Source: Prostheceraeus crozeri (taxonomy: Eukaryota; Platyhelminthes; Polycladida; Euryleptidae). From it: DNA of 64,000 nt. Positions 49,269 to 59,585 of the stretch are shown here, piece by piece; the stretch's first letter is position 1; each line of letters opens with the position of its first letter. Where the stretch lies: the NCBI GenBank assembly GCA_907163375.1, contig CAJQUW010015391.1:1116001-1180000 (forward strand), in the 5' to 3' direction. The position numbers and the translations under genes are program-made. The notes under the pieces were generated by a model, which searched no databases, was not told where the DNA came from, and saw only the letters and a list, made by a program, of their open reading frames with translations.

Positions 49269-49625
49269 ATGGCGAAACGTAAAATGACGAAACGTAAAAG
49301 TCAAAAGTTTTCTTCAGCCATTCAAGCTCTCCGACGAATGAAAGCAAATCAGCGATACAATGCTATACGACATGCTAACGATAAATTCATTTGTGAAATT
49401 ATTTCTCATGTGAGGAAGTTGAGGACGAAGAAATTAGCGCCAAAACAACGAAAGTTACTTCAGCGATATGCTACAAAATTGCGTTTCATCTCCAATCCTA
49501 AAGTCGCCCTTCAAAGAAAGAGGAAAACTCTAAAACAAAAGGGCGGTTTCCTTTCAGCAATACTTCCAATGATAGCTCCTGCCGTGGGCAACCTATTGGG
49601 AAATATCTTTGGCTCTAAGCGTTAA
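49269..49625 (+). CDS. Small very basic Polinton protein, hydrophobic C-terminus
   Basis: 118 codons. The N-terminus is Lys/Arg-rich (MAKRKMTKRKSQKFSS), followed by basic helices, and it ends KGGFLSAILPMIAPAVGNLL with a GSKR tail. A basic body with a Gly/Ala/Leu membrane-active-like tail recalls adenovirus core or minor capsid proteins (pX/pVI), but no homology can be proved by eye. It ends next to the ATPase gene, with the ATPase start about 30 bases downstream. Confidence 0.55.
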   Translation: MAKRKMTKRKSQKFSSAIQALRRMKANQRYNAIRHANDKFICEIISHVRKLRTKKLAPKQRKLLQRYATKLRFISNPKVALQRKRKTLKQKGGFLSAILPMIAPAVGNLLGNIFGSKR

Positions 49626-49656
49626 TTATGCAAATGTTGAGTCTCAAAGTAATAAA

Positions 49657-50274
49657 ATGGATTTCAGACTTCAATGTGATAAAGTTCTGACTGTATCAGG
49701 TCCATCTCATGCAGGTAAAACTGTTTTCACGCTGAATTTATTGGATAAAAGAAGGGAGTTGTTTAAGGAACCTATCAATCGAGTGATTTGGTGTTATGGT
49801 ATTTATCAACCGTCGCCTTTTCAGGAATTGCAAAGTCGCAACTTTATTCGACATGAAGGAATGATTCCAGTGGATAAACTTCAGTCTAATGATGTTGTTG
49901 TATTGGATGATTTATTAAAAGAAAGTAAGAATTCAAAAGATGTTACAGATATGTTCACTCGCGCAGCACACCATAAAAGGTGTTTTATCATCTATATTAC
50001 ACAAAATTTGTTTCCTGATGGAAAAGAAGCTCGTACACGAAACCTGAATACACACTATTATGCTATTTTCAAGAATCCGCGAGATAAAAGTCAATTTGAA
50101 ATTTTAGCGCGACAAGTTGCACCCAGAGGATCAAAAGCCTTAATTGAAATTTTTCAAGCAGCTACTGAAAAACCATACGGTTACTTATTCATTGACTTTA
50201 CGCAAGAGTGTCCGGAAGAATTTAGATTTCGAAGTGATATTTTGAAAACTCCCATGATTATCTACAAACTATGA
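49657..50274 (+). CDS. Polinton packaging ATPase (FtsK-HerA/A32 type)
   Basis: 205 codons from MDFRLQCDK. VSGPSHAGKTVFTLNLL is the Walker A loop (residues about 13-20, GPSHAGKT), SNDVVVLDDLL is Walker B, and IIYITQNLF is the sensor region with its Gln-Asn. In viruses of this lineage it pumps the genome into the capsid. The start was chosen at the ATG directly before the conserved first strand rather than at an upstream in-frame codon. The frame is open throughout. Confidence 0.88.
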   Translation: MDFRLQCDKVLTVSGPSHAGKTVFTLNLLDKRRELFKEPINRVIWCYGIYQPSPFQELQSRNFIRHEGMIPVDKLQSNDVVVLDDLLKESKNSKDVTDMFTRAAHHKRCFIIYITQNLFPDGKEARTRNLNTHYYAIFKNPRDKSQFEILARQVAPRGSKALIEIFQAATEKPYGYLFIDFTQECPEEFRFRSDILKTPMIIYKL

Positions 50275-50965
50275 GTTCTTATTCTCGCATGATTGTTATT
50301 CCTCAGGATGAATATGTACAATTGACTGCCATGCAGCAAGTAAAGCAAACCTCTTGCAAATCAAATGTATAGGAAAGAAATAGATTATCAGCAAAATGTT
50401 CACATCAAAGATCCACATCGTGCTGTATTATTACAATCTGAAACTGTTGAGCAATTGAAAAAACTTGAAGAATAAGATGCGTGACTCTGTATCGACTGCT
50501 ACACCTTTAGCATCTCGCGCACATGCCATATCTCTTTTCAACAGTATTGAACCCCATCTCAATGTAAATGATAGAGGAGAAATCATTACAGATGAAAATA
50601 AAGTGATTGATGCTTCACGTTATGAAGACTTGATTCAGTATGCGACACGTAGAAAGCGCCGTCAGGGCTATGTTCCACCTGGTTGGTCATACTTTCTTAA
50701 ACTATTGAAAAAGCATAATGTGCCAAAATTTGCTTTGAATAATGAGACATTGAAAGAACTTGATTCAACAGTGGCTACTACTCCAATGCTTCAGACGATG
50801 AAAATGCCAACAAATTGGTTTAAGGCGTCACCTGCTACATCCCCTCCCACACTCACTAAGCAAACAAGAGGAAGAACTCGACGTAGATCTACATCGCCAC
50901 TAAAACTGGTAAAAGGAAAACGTAAAACAGCTCCTCCCAGGAAATACATGTTCTCAGACTATTAA
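50272..50965 (+). pseudogene. Polinton gene of unknown function, broken
   Basis: The front part begins MSSYSRMIVIPQDEYVQL, overlapping the ATPase stop. The main open part contains SLFNSIEPHLNVNDRGEI, ATRRKRRQGYVPPGWSYFLK and a basic Ser/Thr/Arg tail. Genes in this position are widespread in Polintons, but the function is not known to me. Confidence 0.5.
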
Positions 50966-51012
50966 TATGAAGCAGATGTGTTTTTTGCCATGTAATGAGC
51001 CGCCAGAGGTGA

Positions 51013-52078
51013 ATGTCGTTGTCACTTGCACTTGCTGCGCCAGCTCTCATAATGAAACCCCTAAGCAATGTGAACACGATCGCAAAACCGCTAAAGCTAA
51101 ATGCTGCAGTTGTTGTAAATGTAGAAAGGCAAGAAAACAAAAAGATGAGAAGGAGGAAAAAGAGTCAGTCGTCATCGACTGAACGTTTGAAGTCAATCTA
51201 TTATGATGTAAAACATCCGGCAGGATTTGCATCTATCAAGAAATTATCAAAAGCGAGTGGTCTTCCACAATCACAAGTGAAACGATGGTTAAAGGGTCAG
51301 GCTACCTATACACTCCACAAACAAGCGAAAAAGAAGTACCGCACCCGCCATTATATTGTTCATGACATCGATGAACAGTGGCAAGCAGATTTGTGCGATG
51401 TAGCCTCCATTTCAAAACATAACTCGGGCAATAATTTTATTTTAACCGTCATTGATATTTTCTCGCGTTATGCGTGGGCTCAACCTTTAAAAACTAAAGA
51501 AGGGAAAGGAGTAGCAAAAGCATTCCAAACAATTTTTCGAGAAGGTCGCATTCCAAAAAGAATTCAGAGTGATCAAGGAAAAGAGTTTGAAAATCAGCAT
51601 GTGACAAGATTAATTTGAGAGGCATGACATTGAGTTGTTTAGTGTAAAGAGCGCTTATAAAGCTGCACTCGTTGAACGTTTTAATCGCACATTAAAAAAT
51701 CGCCTGTGGCGACATTTTACTGCCAACTTGACACAAAATTGGACAAAGGTTCTAAAAGATACACTCCATGCCTACAATCACTCTATCCATCGTTCTATTG
51801 GACTCAGACCAGTAGATGTAAATGCTGACAATGTAGATAAAGTGCGCGAATCATTCCAACGTAAACGCACTCATGTGAAAAGTGATGTGAAAATTGGCGA
51901 TAAAGTTCGTATCTCAAAAGTGAAAAGTGTTTTTGCTAAAGGGTACCTCCCGAATTGGACAGAGGAGGTATTTACAGTATCAAGGATTAATCAAAAAGAC
52001 TCTCCGACCACCTACAAGTTGAAAGATTACGATAATGAAGAAATGAGGGTAGCTTTTACCGCGATGAGATTGAGGTAG
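51013..52078 (+). pseudogene. Polinton retrovirus-type integrase (rve core), broken
   Basis: Zinc/HTH-like N-terminal part (IYYDVKHPAGFASIKKLSKA), then YTLHKQAKKKYRTRHY, then the catalytic core with DEQWQADLCDV (first Asp), IQSDQGKEFEN (second Asp) and ALVERFNRTLKNRLW (Glu). A C-terminal SH3-like segment, KIGDKVRISKVKS, leads toward the chromodomain. It inserts the element into host DNA, giving 6-bp target duplications in the family. Confidence 0.85.
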
Positions 52079-52122
52079 TCACTGAAAGTGAAACATATTT
52101 GGTAGAGAAAATCATTCGATGT

Positions 52123-52767
<645 letters not shown>

Positions 52768-52809
52768 ATTCATGCAAAGTTGTAACTAACAATGTTTAGG
52801 GTTTGAGCT

Positions 52810-53223
52810 ATGAATCCAACTGCCTCATTTTATTCACGACCCTCCTATGTAAGTGGTGGAGGACAAATTTACATCGGCGCTCGCCGCCAACGTGGAGGTA
52901 GCATACTTGGTGCACTGAAATCTGTTGTAGCACCTCTCATATCCAATGTCGGTAGATCTTTAAAACGAAATGTTTTAAGTAATGCCGTTGGCTTTGCTGG
53001 TGATGTTGCTAGTGATCTTTCCAGAGGTAGAAGTTTTAAGAGCAGTTTGTTGAATCGTGGGAAGGAACGCGGTTTTAAAACATTGAAGCAGACCTTTGCT
53101 GGTGTTACTCAAGGAAAGAAATCACCTAAACGAATGAAAAAAGGAAGGAGGAAACATCGCGGAGCTGGTAAGGTGCGATCTTCAGTCAAAAGGCATTCAC
53201 GCAAAACGTCGCAGAGGCTCTAA
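52810..53223 (+). CDS. Polinton Gly/Arg-rich minor capsid or core-like protein
   Basis: 137 codons beginning MNPTASFYSRPSYVSGGGQI. A GARRQRGGSILGALKSVV segment is followed by a highly basic C-terminus (KRMKKGRRKHRGAGK). Gly-Gly before a hydrophobic helix resembles adenain cleavage and membrane-lytic regions in adenovirus pVI/pVII-type proteins. Position directly before the capsid gene supports a virion role. Function inferred. Confidence 0.55.
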   Translation: MNPTASFYSRPSYVSGGGQIYIGARRQRGGSILGALKSVVAPLISNVGRSLKRNVLSNAVGFAGDVASDLSRGRSFKSSLLNRGKERGFKTLKQTFAGVTQGKKSPKRMKKGRRKHRGAGKVRSSVKRHSRKTSQRL

Positions 53224-53268
53224 TCATTCATCAGGCGCTAAACGACGACGCTGCTATAACTTCTAATC

Positions 53269-54551
53269 ATGGAGTGTAAAACTTCCGGTTTTTGTTTATT
53301 CGATCAACAAGCCATACAGACAGATATTCTTAGTTCAAATATTGTAGATTATCATCCTCGAACAGCTGAGAATGCTGGCCCCATTGAATTTGTTATTCCT
53401 GGTGGTATTGATGGACTACATAGATTTGAGTTATGCGATGCTTGATTTGAGGTTTAGAATTCAGCAAGCAGATGGAACTGCTATTGACGATACACATAAA
53501 GTTGGACTGAACAATTTACCATTGACTACATTACTTCGTGATGTTTCTCTAACGATTGGAGAGCAGCAGGTGGAAGGTGGTCAAAGCGATTATCCCTATA
53601 AATCATATTTCAATCATGTATCACAGTTTCATCCAGCAGCACAAAAAAGTCATATGGAAGCCATGGGATGGTACAGAGATGAAGCAGGAAAATTTGATGT
53701 TGAAACAAACAGTGGCTTTGTAAAGCGATCTGCTAATGATTAAAGATAGTAGAGTATGTCAGCTATATGGTCCGCTGAATTTAGACTTCTTTAGACAGTC
53801 AAAGTTTTTACTGTGTAATACCAGCATGCGACTCAAGCTGACATTGAATAAGCCTGAATTTGCGCTAAATGCATTTGCTAAAGTTGACAATTTTAGAATT
53901 CATGTGGAAGATATTGCACTTTACATTCGTCGAGTAGTACCGAATCCAAGTGTCATTAGAGGGCATGCTGAAGGCCTTCTTAAACCGCCAAAATGCCATT
54001 TACCCCGTTCAGCATACAAAGCTTCTCACCTTTACAATTCCGAAAGATCAAAAGAGTTTCATGAAAGATGGCCTCTTTCCATCGGAAGCACCGAAGCTCC
54101 TCATGGTGGCAATGGTTGAAAATGATGCATTTAATGGTAATATAAAGAAGAATCCTTTCAATTTTAAACACAATCAGTTAAGTGAAATTGCTTTACGTGT
54201 AAATGGTGTGAGTCATCCTGGTCCACCCTACAAACCAGATTTTGCTTCGGATCAATTTATGCGCAGTTATGTTGATTTTATGGATGTTTTTGGCTTTTAC
54301 AATACGGATGACACCAACGGACTGACTATGAAAGAGTTTAAGAGTGGATATACTATTTAATGCATTTGATTTGACTGCTGACAGCGATATTAGTGCACCC
54401 TATCGTCAAGCGAACGTGCCTATAATATTCGTTTGGATTTGACGTTCAAAAGAACACTACCTGAGACGATCAATGTATTAATTTATGCAGTCTTCGATTC
54501 AACTATTGAAATTACAAAGTATCGTGACGTGATTCTTCAGTATAATCGTTA
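53269..54551 (+). pseudogene. Polinton major capsid protein (double jelly-roll), broken
   Basis: Conserved family blocks in order: GPIEFVIPGGIDG near the N-terminus, HKVGLNNLPLTTLLRDVSL, YPYKSYFNHVSQF, GWYRDEAGKFDVETNSG, LYGPLNLDFFRQSK, KNPFNFKH and FKSGYTI near the C-terminus. In relatives it forms the icosahedral shell. Genes before and after it run the same way, and the protease follows directly. Confidence 0.85.
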
Positions 54552-55013
54552 ATGAGTTGGCTGACTGCTGACGATATTAAGACTAAAGTGCAGCGTAATG
54601 CAGACGAAGCGACGTTGAAAGCTTTCGATAATGTCTATTCACTCGATACCTTACCACCTGCAGTAAATCACTATCCCATCTTTATTGTGCTAAACACTCA
54701 TTCACAGAATTTAGGCGGTGAGCATTGGAAAGCGATCTTTATTGGAGAAGACCGACGTGGTGAACTATTTGACTCTCTTGCTCAACCTCCAAATATACCA
54801 ACACAGCAGTGGTTGAGAAAACATACGCGTCAATATCAGCGAAATGAACGCATACTACAACATCCACTTTCATCAACGTGTGGTGCTTTTGTAATGTACT
54901 TCATCTTAAGACGTTTACATGTATCTCGATTTGCATCTGTTATTCAAAACTTTTCATGTAATCCATCCTCTAATGAAAAAATGATTTGTAAGTTCTATCA
55001 TGATTTGAAATAA
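54552..55013 (+). CDS. Polinton cysteine protease (adenain/Ulp1-like)
   Basis: 153 codons, beginning MSWLTADDIKTKVQRN. GEHWKAIFI carries the catalytic His, GELFDSL the Asp, and LQHPLSSTCGAFVMYF the Gln and nucleophile Cys, the order seen in adenovirus protease. It would mature capsid proteins. The length is near the family's minimum and the frame is open. The stop codon overlaps an AATAAA signal. Confidence 0.88.
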   Translation: MSWLTADDIKTKVQRNADEATLKAFDNVYSLDTLPPAVNHYPIFIVLNTHSQNLGGEHWKAIFIGEDRRGELFDSLAQPPNIPTQQWLRKHTRQYQRNERILQHPLSSTCGAFVMYFILRRLHVSRFASVIQNFSCNPSSNEKMICKFYHDLK

Positions 55014-55044
55014 AAACATCATGTTGGAAAAATTGTTTTTTATT
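55009..55044. terminator. Convergent polyadenylation signals
   Basis: Plus-strand AATAAA at 55009-55014 overlaps the protease stop, and minus-strand AATAAA at 55039-55044 overlaps the stop of the TBP-like gene. The two genes end 26 bases apart, each with the signal built into its stop codon. Confidence 0.65.
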
Positions 55045-55585
55045 TTACAATCCGCTGGGTACGTACATACTCAATGAGATAGTCTAGGATCATATTTGCT
55101 TGTACATGAGATTTTAGTCCAGTAATGATCACTTTACTATTATGAAAGATTGCCACATGCACAGGTAACCAACAACTAATGAGAGCTGCAGGAAAAAGTT
55201 CGGGTTCATAACACAAACTGTAACTGCTGGTACGAATCTTCAAAAATGATAGACTGTCACTCAATTGAGTAGAGATCACCATATTGTCCACAGTCAGATT
55301 CGACATCACACACCTCTCCCTCTTCCATATCCGACGTAGTAGTCTTTGTAGCTCTAAGCGCATTGACTGCGCCGATGAATGAGAAAGGGCGCCGAGAATC
55401 TGTACAGTCCCATTTGGGAAGAGTTGAAGATTCCGTGAATTGTTCATCTTCACCACTAACATTTGAGGACGACCCGGGTAATACTTGCTGTTTGGAAGCT
55501 GTTGGTGTAATGTTGTGAGATCGATTTTGGTGTAGAGTCTGAAGCGACGGAGAATGTTGACGATGGTGTAGCGATGGCGCTTCAT
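55040..55585 (-). CDS. TATA-binding-protein-like protein encoded by the Polinton
   Basis: 181 codons from MKRHRYTIVNILRRF, the size of a TBP core. First repeat: KIDLTTLHQQ, YYPGRPQMLVVKM, LQLFPNGTVQILGALS, matching the TBP pattern KlDLktia.., Y.PkrF.a.imri, aliF.sGK.v.tGaks. Second repeat: NLTVDNMVISTQL, CYEPELFPAALIS, VAIFHNSKVIITGLKS, matching f.iqNiV.s.dv, sYEPELFPgLiyrm, lliF.SGKivltGak. YEPELFP is identical to animal TBP. In cells TBP bends TATA DNA and seeds the pre-initiation complex. Here it likely serves element promoters; that is inference. The start was chosen at the ATG beside the first strand. An upstream in-frame extension overlaps the PC4-like gene and is not conserved in type. 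Frame fully open. Confidence 0.82.
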   Translation of the reverse strand: MKRHRYTIVNILRRFRLYTKIDLTTLHQQLPNSKYYPGRPQMLVVKMNNSRNLQLFPNGTVQILGALSHSSAQSMRLELQRLLRRIWKRERCVMSNLTVDNMVISTQLSDSLSFLKIRTSSYSLCYEPELFPAALISCWLPVHVAIFHNSKVIITGLKSHVQANMILDYLIEYVRTQRIVK

Positions 55586-55589
55586 GATG

Positions 55590-55907
55590 AAAGAATGAGT
55601 AAATTGAGCGATGTACCTTCCTTTTATACTTTTCCCAACTACCTTGATGAAATGTGAAGTTAGTATGAAGTTGGGAATGATAGAGTTGAATTCGCCGATT
55701 GTTGACGCGCAACCAGATGCGATTTCCAATACGTGAATGTCTTTTCATATAGAAGTATTTTAAATCCTTCATGATATGATGTAGAGATTGAAAATGGCGA
55801 TAAGATAAAGCAAACTCTCTTCTCACATTTCCAGTTGAATCTTTGAAATAGACGTTTCGATCATGATCCGTTTCAATACGTTGTAGGGAATCTAATTTCC
55901 AACTCAT
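55590..55907 (-). CDS. PC4/p15-like coactivator-type protein 1
   Basis: MSWKLDSLQRIETDHDRNVY then FKDSTGNVRREFALSYRHFQ SLHHIMKDL resembles the PC4 ssDNA-binding fold pattern (strand, strand, GisL...qw..L helix). A second similar half follows: IGNRIWLRVNNRRIQLYH ... WEKYKRKVHRSIYSF. It aligns along its length with the next gene. The frame stays open to 55257, overlapping the TBP-like gene, and ends in an acidic tail (DMEEGEVCDVESD). Whether that extension is real is unclear; homology with the paralogue stops near 55590. Function by analogy only: ssDNA binding or transcription cofactor. Confidence 0.55.
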
Positions 55908-55929
55908 GGTGCGTGATAGTCATGTCTGA

Positions 55930-56286
55930 TTAAGATTTGCATAGTAGGGCGATGAACTCACGACGAATAAATGTCATGATGGAGCGATGTATGTATCTTC
56001 TATACTTCTCCCAATTGTATTTGCGAAATGAGAAACAGTTTGCGGAATGAGAATGGTAGATTTGAATTTCATTTCTGTAATGTTGAAGCCAAACTTGATC
56101 ACCCAGGGAGATGAATCTTAATGTTTCAAAATATTCCAAATCCCTCATGATATCATTGAGGTTGACAAATTGTCGCCATGTTAATGTAATTCCTCTTGAT
56201 GTATGACCATGAGAAATTTTGAAATGTACGTTTCCATCACGATCAACTCTGATATATTGTAGAGAGTCCAAAATCCAAGTCTTCAT
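55930..56286 (-). CDS. PC4/p15-like coactivator-type protein 2
   Basis: 118 codons from MKTWILDSLQYIRVDRDGNV. The segment SRGITLTWRQFVNLNDIMRD carries the PC4-like GisLt..qw..L signature. The second half has GDQVWLQHYRNEIQIYHSHS and NWEKYRRYIHRSIMTFIRRE. It is clearly paralogous to the gene just downstream (55907-55590). The ATG at 56286 was preferred to one 12 bases upstream because both paralogues then start alike. It is divergent from the capsid-associated gene with only 35 bases between starts. Confidence 0.55.
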   Translation of the reverse strand: MKTWILDSLQYIRVDRDGNVHFKISHGHTSRGITLTWRQFVNLNDIMRDLEYFETLRFISLGDQVWLQHYRNEIQIYHSHSANCFSFRKYNWEKYRRYIHRSIMTFIRREFIALLCKS

Positions 56287-56321
56287 GATGTTATGCAAAG
56301 TTGCAGATTAGCAATATAAAA

Positions 56322-57719
56322 ATGTCGTTTTATCATATTTTGCTTAGCAATGCGGCTACAAAGAGATTTACTAGTAATCGAGCCGCACTCTTTTCTACTC
56401 CCATTGATCATGCACAACAGCTAAATGGGAATTGGGAAGTGGGTGTCACTCAACTTGTTTATAGCAACTGTGTCTATACTTTTGATCATGAGGTGATGAC
56501 TATTAATATGAGACGTACAGCTGCTTACCAATGTGAAAAGGGCTGCCGAGTATACATTCCACAGTGGCCAAAGAAAGATCTCTTATCATGTAAAAAGTTT
56601 ATATATGATTTCTTGAATAAAGCGCGTAAACATATTGCCCAATTTACTCCACACAATGATGATTATACTTATATACATCATGTAGTTGAGAAAGATTGGA
56701 TTGTTGGTTTAAGTCCAAGTTTAAGAAATGATTTAGGTTACCTCGCTAGCGCCTTGACAAGCTATGATAATTTTAACGTTAATTACCACATAAGTGCTCA
56801 TAAACAGTTAATATATCGAGAGGAAGCTTATTATGTAGATCTTATTCCAAAAAATGAGAAGACGTTGGTGAAGAAGATTGTGATTAAGCCAAGAAAGACA
56901 AACATGACTCCTGAAACATTATTGAAGAAATTTAATTATCTCCTTCGAGTTGATGGTAAACAAGTGGCAACATTGACTTATATTAAATCATCTAATCATA
57001 TTGCAATAAGTAAATTAAATGATGATGATCTAGTATTAATTTGTTCAAAAGATTTTCATCAGTTCTTGCGACATCATTCTGCAGCTGTTCATGGAAAATT
57101 TAATATGCAACATTTACCATGTGAAAGGTCAAATCAATTTGATACAGAATGGACCGTATCTTTATACAGAAAGTGTGTAGAGCCTTTCGGTGGTATCTTA
57201 CATGAAACAAGAGTGCTGATGCCTCGCATCATTACTTCAGTTAAATTGGTTGTAGATTATTTAAATGAAGTGATTAATGACCAACATATTTCATTTTCTG
57301 AAAAAGAAGGTACTTTGTCTCTCACTATAAGTGGAAAAGGTATTGAACTAATTATGGATAAAACTCTAATGGACATTTTGGGTTTTGACCAAAATATCTT
57401 TAAAAGTGGTACTCTAACCAAAGCTAGCGCAGACATGTCGCTATCGCGTCGTATTAACTATTTTCAGATATATTCCAATATTGGTGAAGATGTACGTGTG
57501 GGAGATGTTGAAGCTCCATTGCTAGCAATGATACCATACCAGCCAAAGAGCTGCAGTATTTTATCTGAGCATACTTTCAAGAAAGTGCATTATACAAAGC
57601 TGAAATCAAACTACATCCCACAAATTGATATTGCCATTTATGACGATGCTGGTGCGTTGATTCCTTTTCATAAAGATGCTGTGACAAGTATCACACTCCA
57701 TTTCCGAATGAAGAGTTAA
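56322..57719 (+). CDS. Polinton capsid-associated protein (LNGNWEVGV family)
   Basis: 465 codons from MSFYHILLSNAATKRFTSNR. LNGNWEVGVTQLVYSN is the signature of a structural protein widespread in Polintons, usually taken as a penton or minor capsid component with jelly-roll folds. Two internal segments, CRVYIPQWPKKDL and EPFGGILHETRVLMPRII, look like a repeated module. The frame is open. The start is the ATG immediately before the conserved block. Confidence 0.65.
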   Translation: MSFYHILLSNAATKRFTSNRAALFSTPIDHAQQLNGNWEVGVTQLVYSNCVYTFDHEVMTINMRRTAAYQCEKGCRVYIPQWPKKDLLSCKKFIYDFLNKARKHIAQFTPHNDDYTYIHHVVEKDWIVGLSPSLRNDLGYLASALTSYDNFNVNYHISAHKQLIYREEAYYVDLIPKNEKTLVKKIVIKPRKTNMTPETLLKKFNYLLRVDGKQVATLTYIKSSNHIAISKLNDDDLVLICSKDFHQFLRHHSAAVHGKFNMQHLPCERSNQFDTEWTVSLYRKCVEPFGGILHETRVLMPRIITSVKLVVDYLNEVINDQHISFSEKEGTLSLTISGKGIELIMDKTLMDILGFDQNIFKSGTLTKASADMSLSRRINYFQIYSNIGEDVRVGDVEAPLLAMIPYQPKSCSILSEHTFKKVHYTKLKSNYIPQIDIAIYDDAGALIPFHKDAVTSITLHFRMKS

Positions 57720-57758
57720 TGCAAACGTATGCTAATATATTTTTCCAATGTGAATAAT

Positions 57759-59279
57759 ATGGAAAGTGAAAATAAGGACTCGTTTCTAATCTACTTGCCC
57801 AGTAATGCTTCTATGAATAAATTTCCCAAAAATAAACCATCAGGACTATCGAGTAGAATTAAATCGCCCACTGCATTTAGAAGGTGAATGGGAGGTTGGC
57901 GTTTCTAGTATTTGCTATGATAGCAATATTCAGAATGTGAATGATTTGGAAGAAATGATATTGACTCCTCGCACCCATGATGGAATAACGATGAATAATG
58001 CATTTCAGTTCCCATACAATTTAACATCAGATGGAAAGTGAACTATGAATGGATTCAGATAAAATCAGATTCTTATGAGCCATTTGGGAATGAGAAAATT
58101 ATTAAGGCATTCAACAGTGGTAATACTTCCATCATGAAGAATAAAAATCAGAAAGCTTATGAGTTTACTATCTATCATTGGAGTGGGAGACAGTTCCTCC
58201 GCTTTCATTCTTTTACTAAAGGTCTTACGCTGAGGTTGGATAGTGAATTCTATCCGCATCTCGGTTTTGGTCATGGACTACATCTAACGTCAATTGCTAC
58301 TGCAAATGTTAGAAAAGTTTATTCAAATCGAATCAACAAATTTCATTATAGATTTAAAATATTTGATGAAGATGTTGTAGAATGCGAAGAACGCATCATT
58401 TTGAAAAAGCGTGGTGTTCAACCTTTATCACTTATTGAGTTAGTAAAACGATGGAATGAGACTGTGGGTAAGAAGTATGGAGAGAAAATTATGGCGGACA
58501 AAAATAAGTTGGTTATTCAGAAATATAAAGACAAACTTACAGTTTATTTCTCTCCAACCTTGCGTTATTTTGTAAGACATTATACACCTATTATTGGAAG
58601 CGGTGTGGTGTATGCTTCTTATGAATATCACACTAAAGCTGATTCAGTTAATGATGAATGGTGGGTGGACATCTATGGCGATCGCATCAAGAAAATTTAC
58701 CAGTCTTATGAAGAATCTAAAGTTGCTATCAATATAATGCCGCGTCTATATCATACAGTTGAAAGCTTCATTCATGTAGTAAATCCTTATATACAACAGA
58801 AGTTGAAGCATGTGATGAAAAGTAAATATGATGTAAAGACACACCACATTTCGTTTTCAATTGAAAATCAACGCGTTGTTCTGAGACTGGGTGATGACAT
58901 TCAATGTCAATTGAGTAAAAATTTGAAAAAACTCTTTGGTTTTTCAATGCTACAAACTGTGTTTGCTGCTGCGCATACGATTGGTATAGAAACACCAATG
59001 ACACTTGATAAACATGAACAGCACCTTTACATTCAAAGTGATTTGATTCTACCTATTTCCTTTTGGTGAGAAAAAAGAATACATTTTACGTGATTTCATT
59101 CATGATAAAGACGCTTCATATGGAATAGTCGAGAAGATGTTTGAATCTATTTTCTATCATCCCGTCGTCAAACAAACTATACCCTCTATTGCTATCAAAA
59201 TTACCAATGGTTTACAAGAGTGCATCCATGTGAAAGATACTAAATCCCTCATAACGTTAGTGTTTCGGAAAACAAAGTG
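57759..59279 (+). pseudogene. Second capsid-associated protein (LEGEWEVGV family), broken
   Basis: LEGEWEVGVSSICYDSN near the N-terminus, EPFGNEKIIKAF and VNPYIQQKLKHVMKSKYDVK parallel the preceding gene's blocks, so the two are tandem paralogues that have diverged widely. The strand and spacing (about 40 bases) suggest joint expression. Confidence 0.6.
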
Positions 59280-59585
59280 AAGTCTTTATACAACATTTAT
59301 TGAAATATGTACATGAATGTGAAGGAATAGACTTTATACAACATCCACTGAAAATATATACATGAGCGCACTTCAATAAACATTGTTATATACAAAAAGT
59401 CTTTTTACTTCGTGAAGGGTGGAAATATACAGGGATAGGAAAAATGTCTTTCAGTGGAAAAGTCATCACATGGGGAATGTACAGATGTGGACACATATTC
59501 ACAAGGAAAAAACAATCTCATGCGATACATAAAACAACAATGTTTATCTACAGAAATCAACATCAAAATACTAAGTTAAGGATGA
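59280..59585. other. Convergent intergenic with a 48-bp tandem duplication and AATAAA
   Basis: AGTCTTTATACAACATTTAT and AGACTTTATACAACATCCAC start two copies of a segment about 48 bases long (from 59280). The second runs into CTTCAATAAACATTG, a probable polyadenylation signal for the rightward genes. No gene. Confidence 0.6.

Noticed and set aside
50967-51182. Cys-rich 71-codon protein (many CC and CxxC pairs) between the unknown gene and the integrase
   Set aside because: It overlaps the integrase N-terminal coding in another frame and lacks a spacing typical of a known zinc-binding domain; noted as a weak possibility only.
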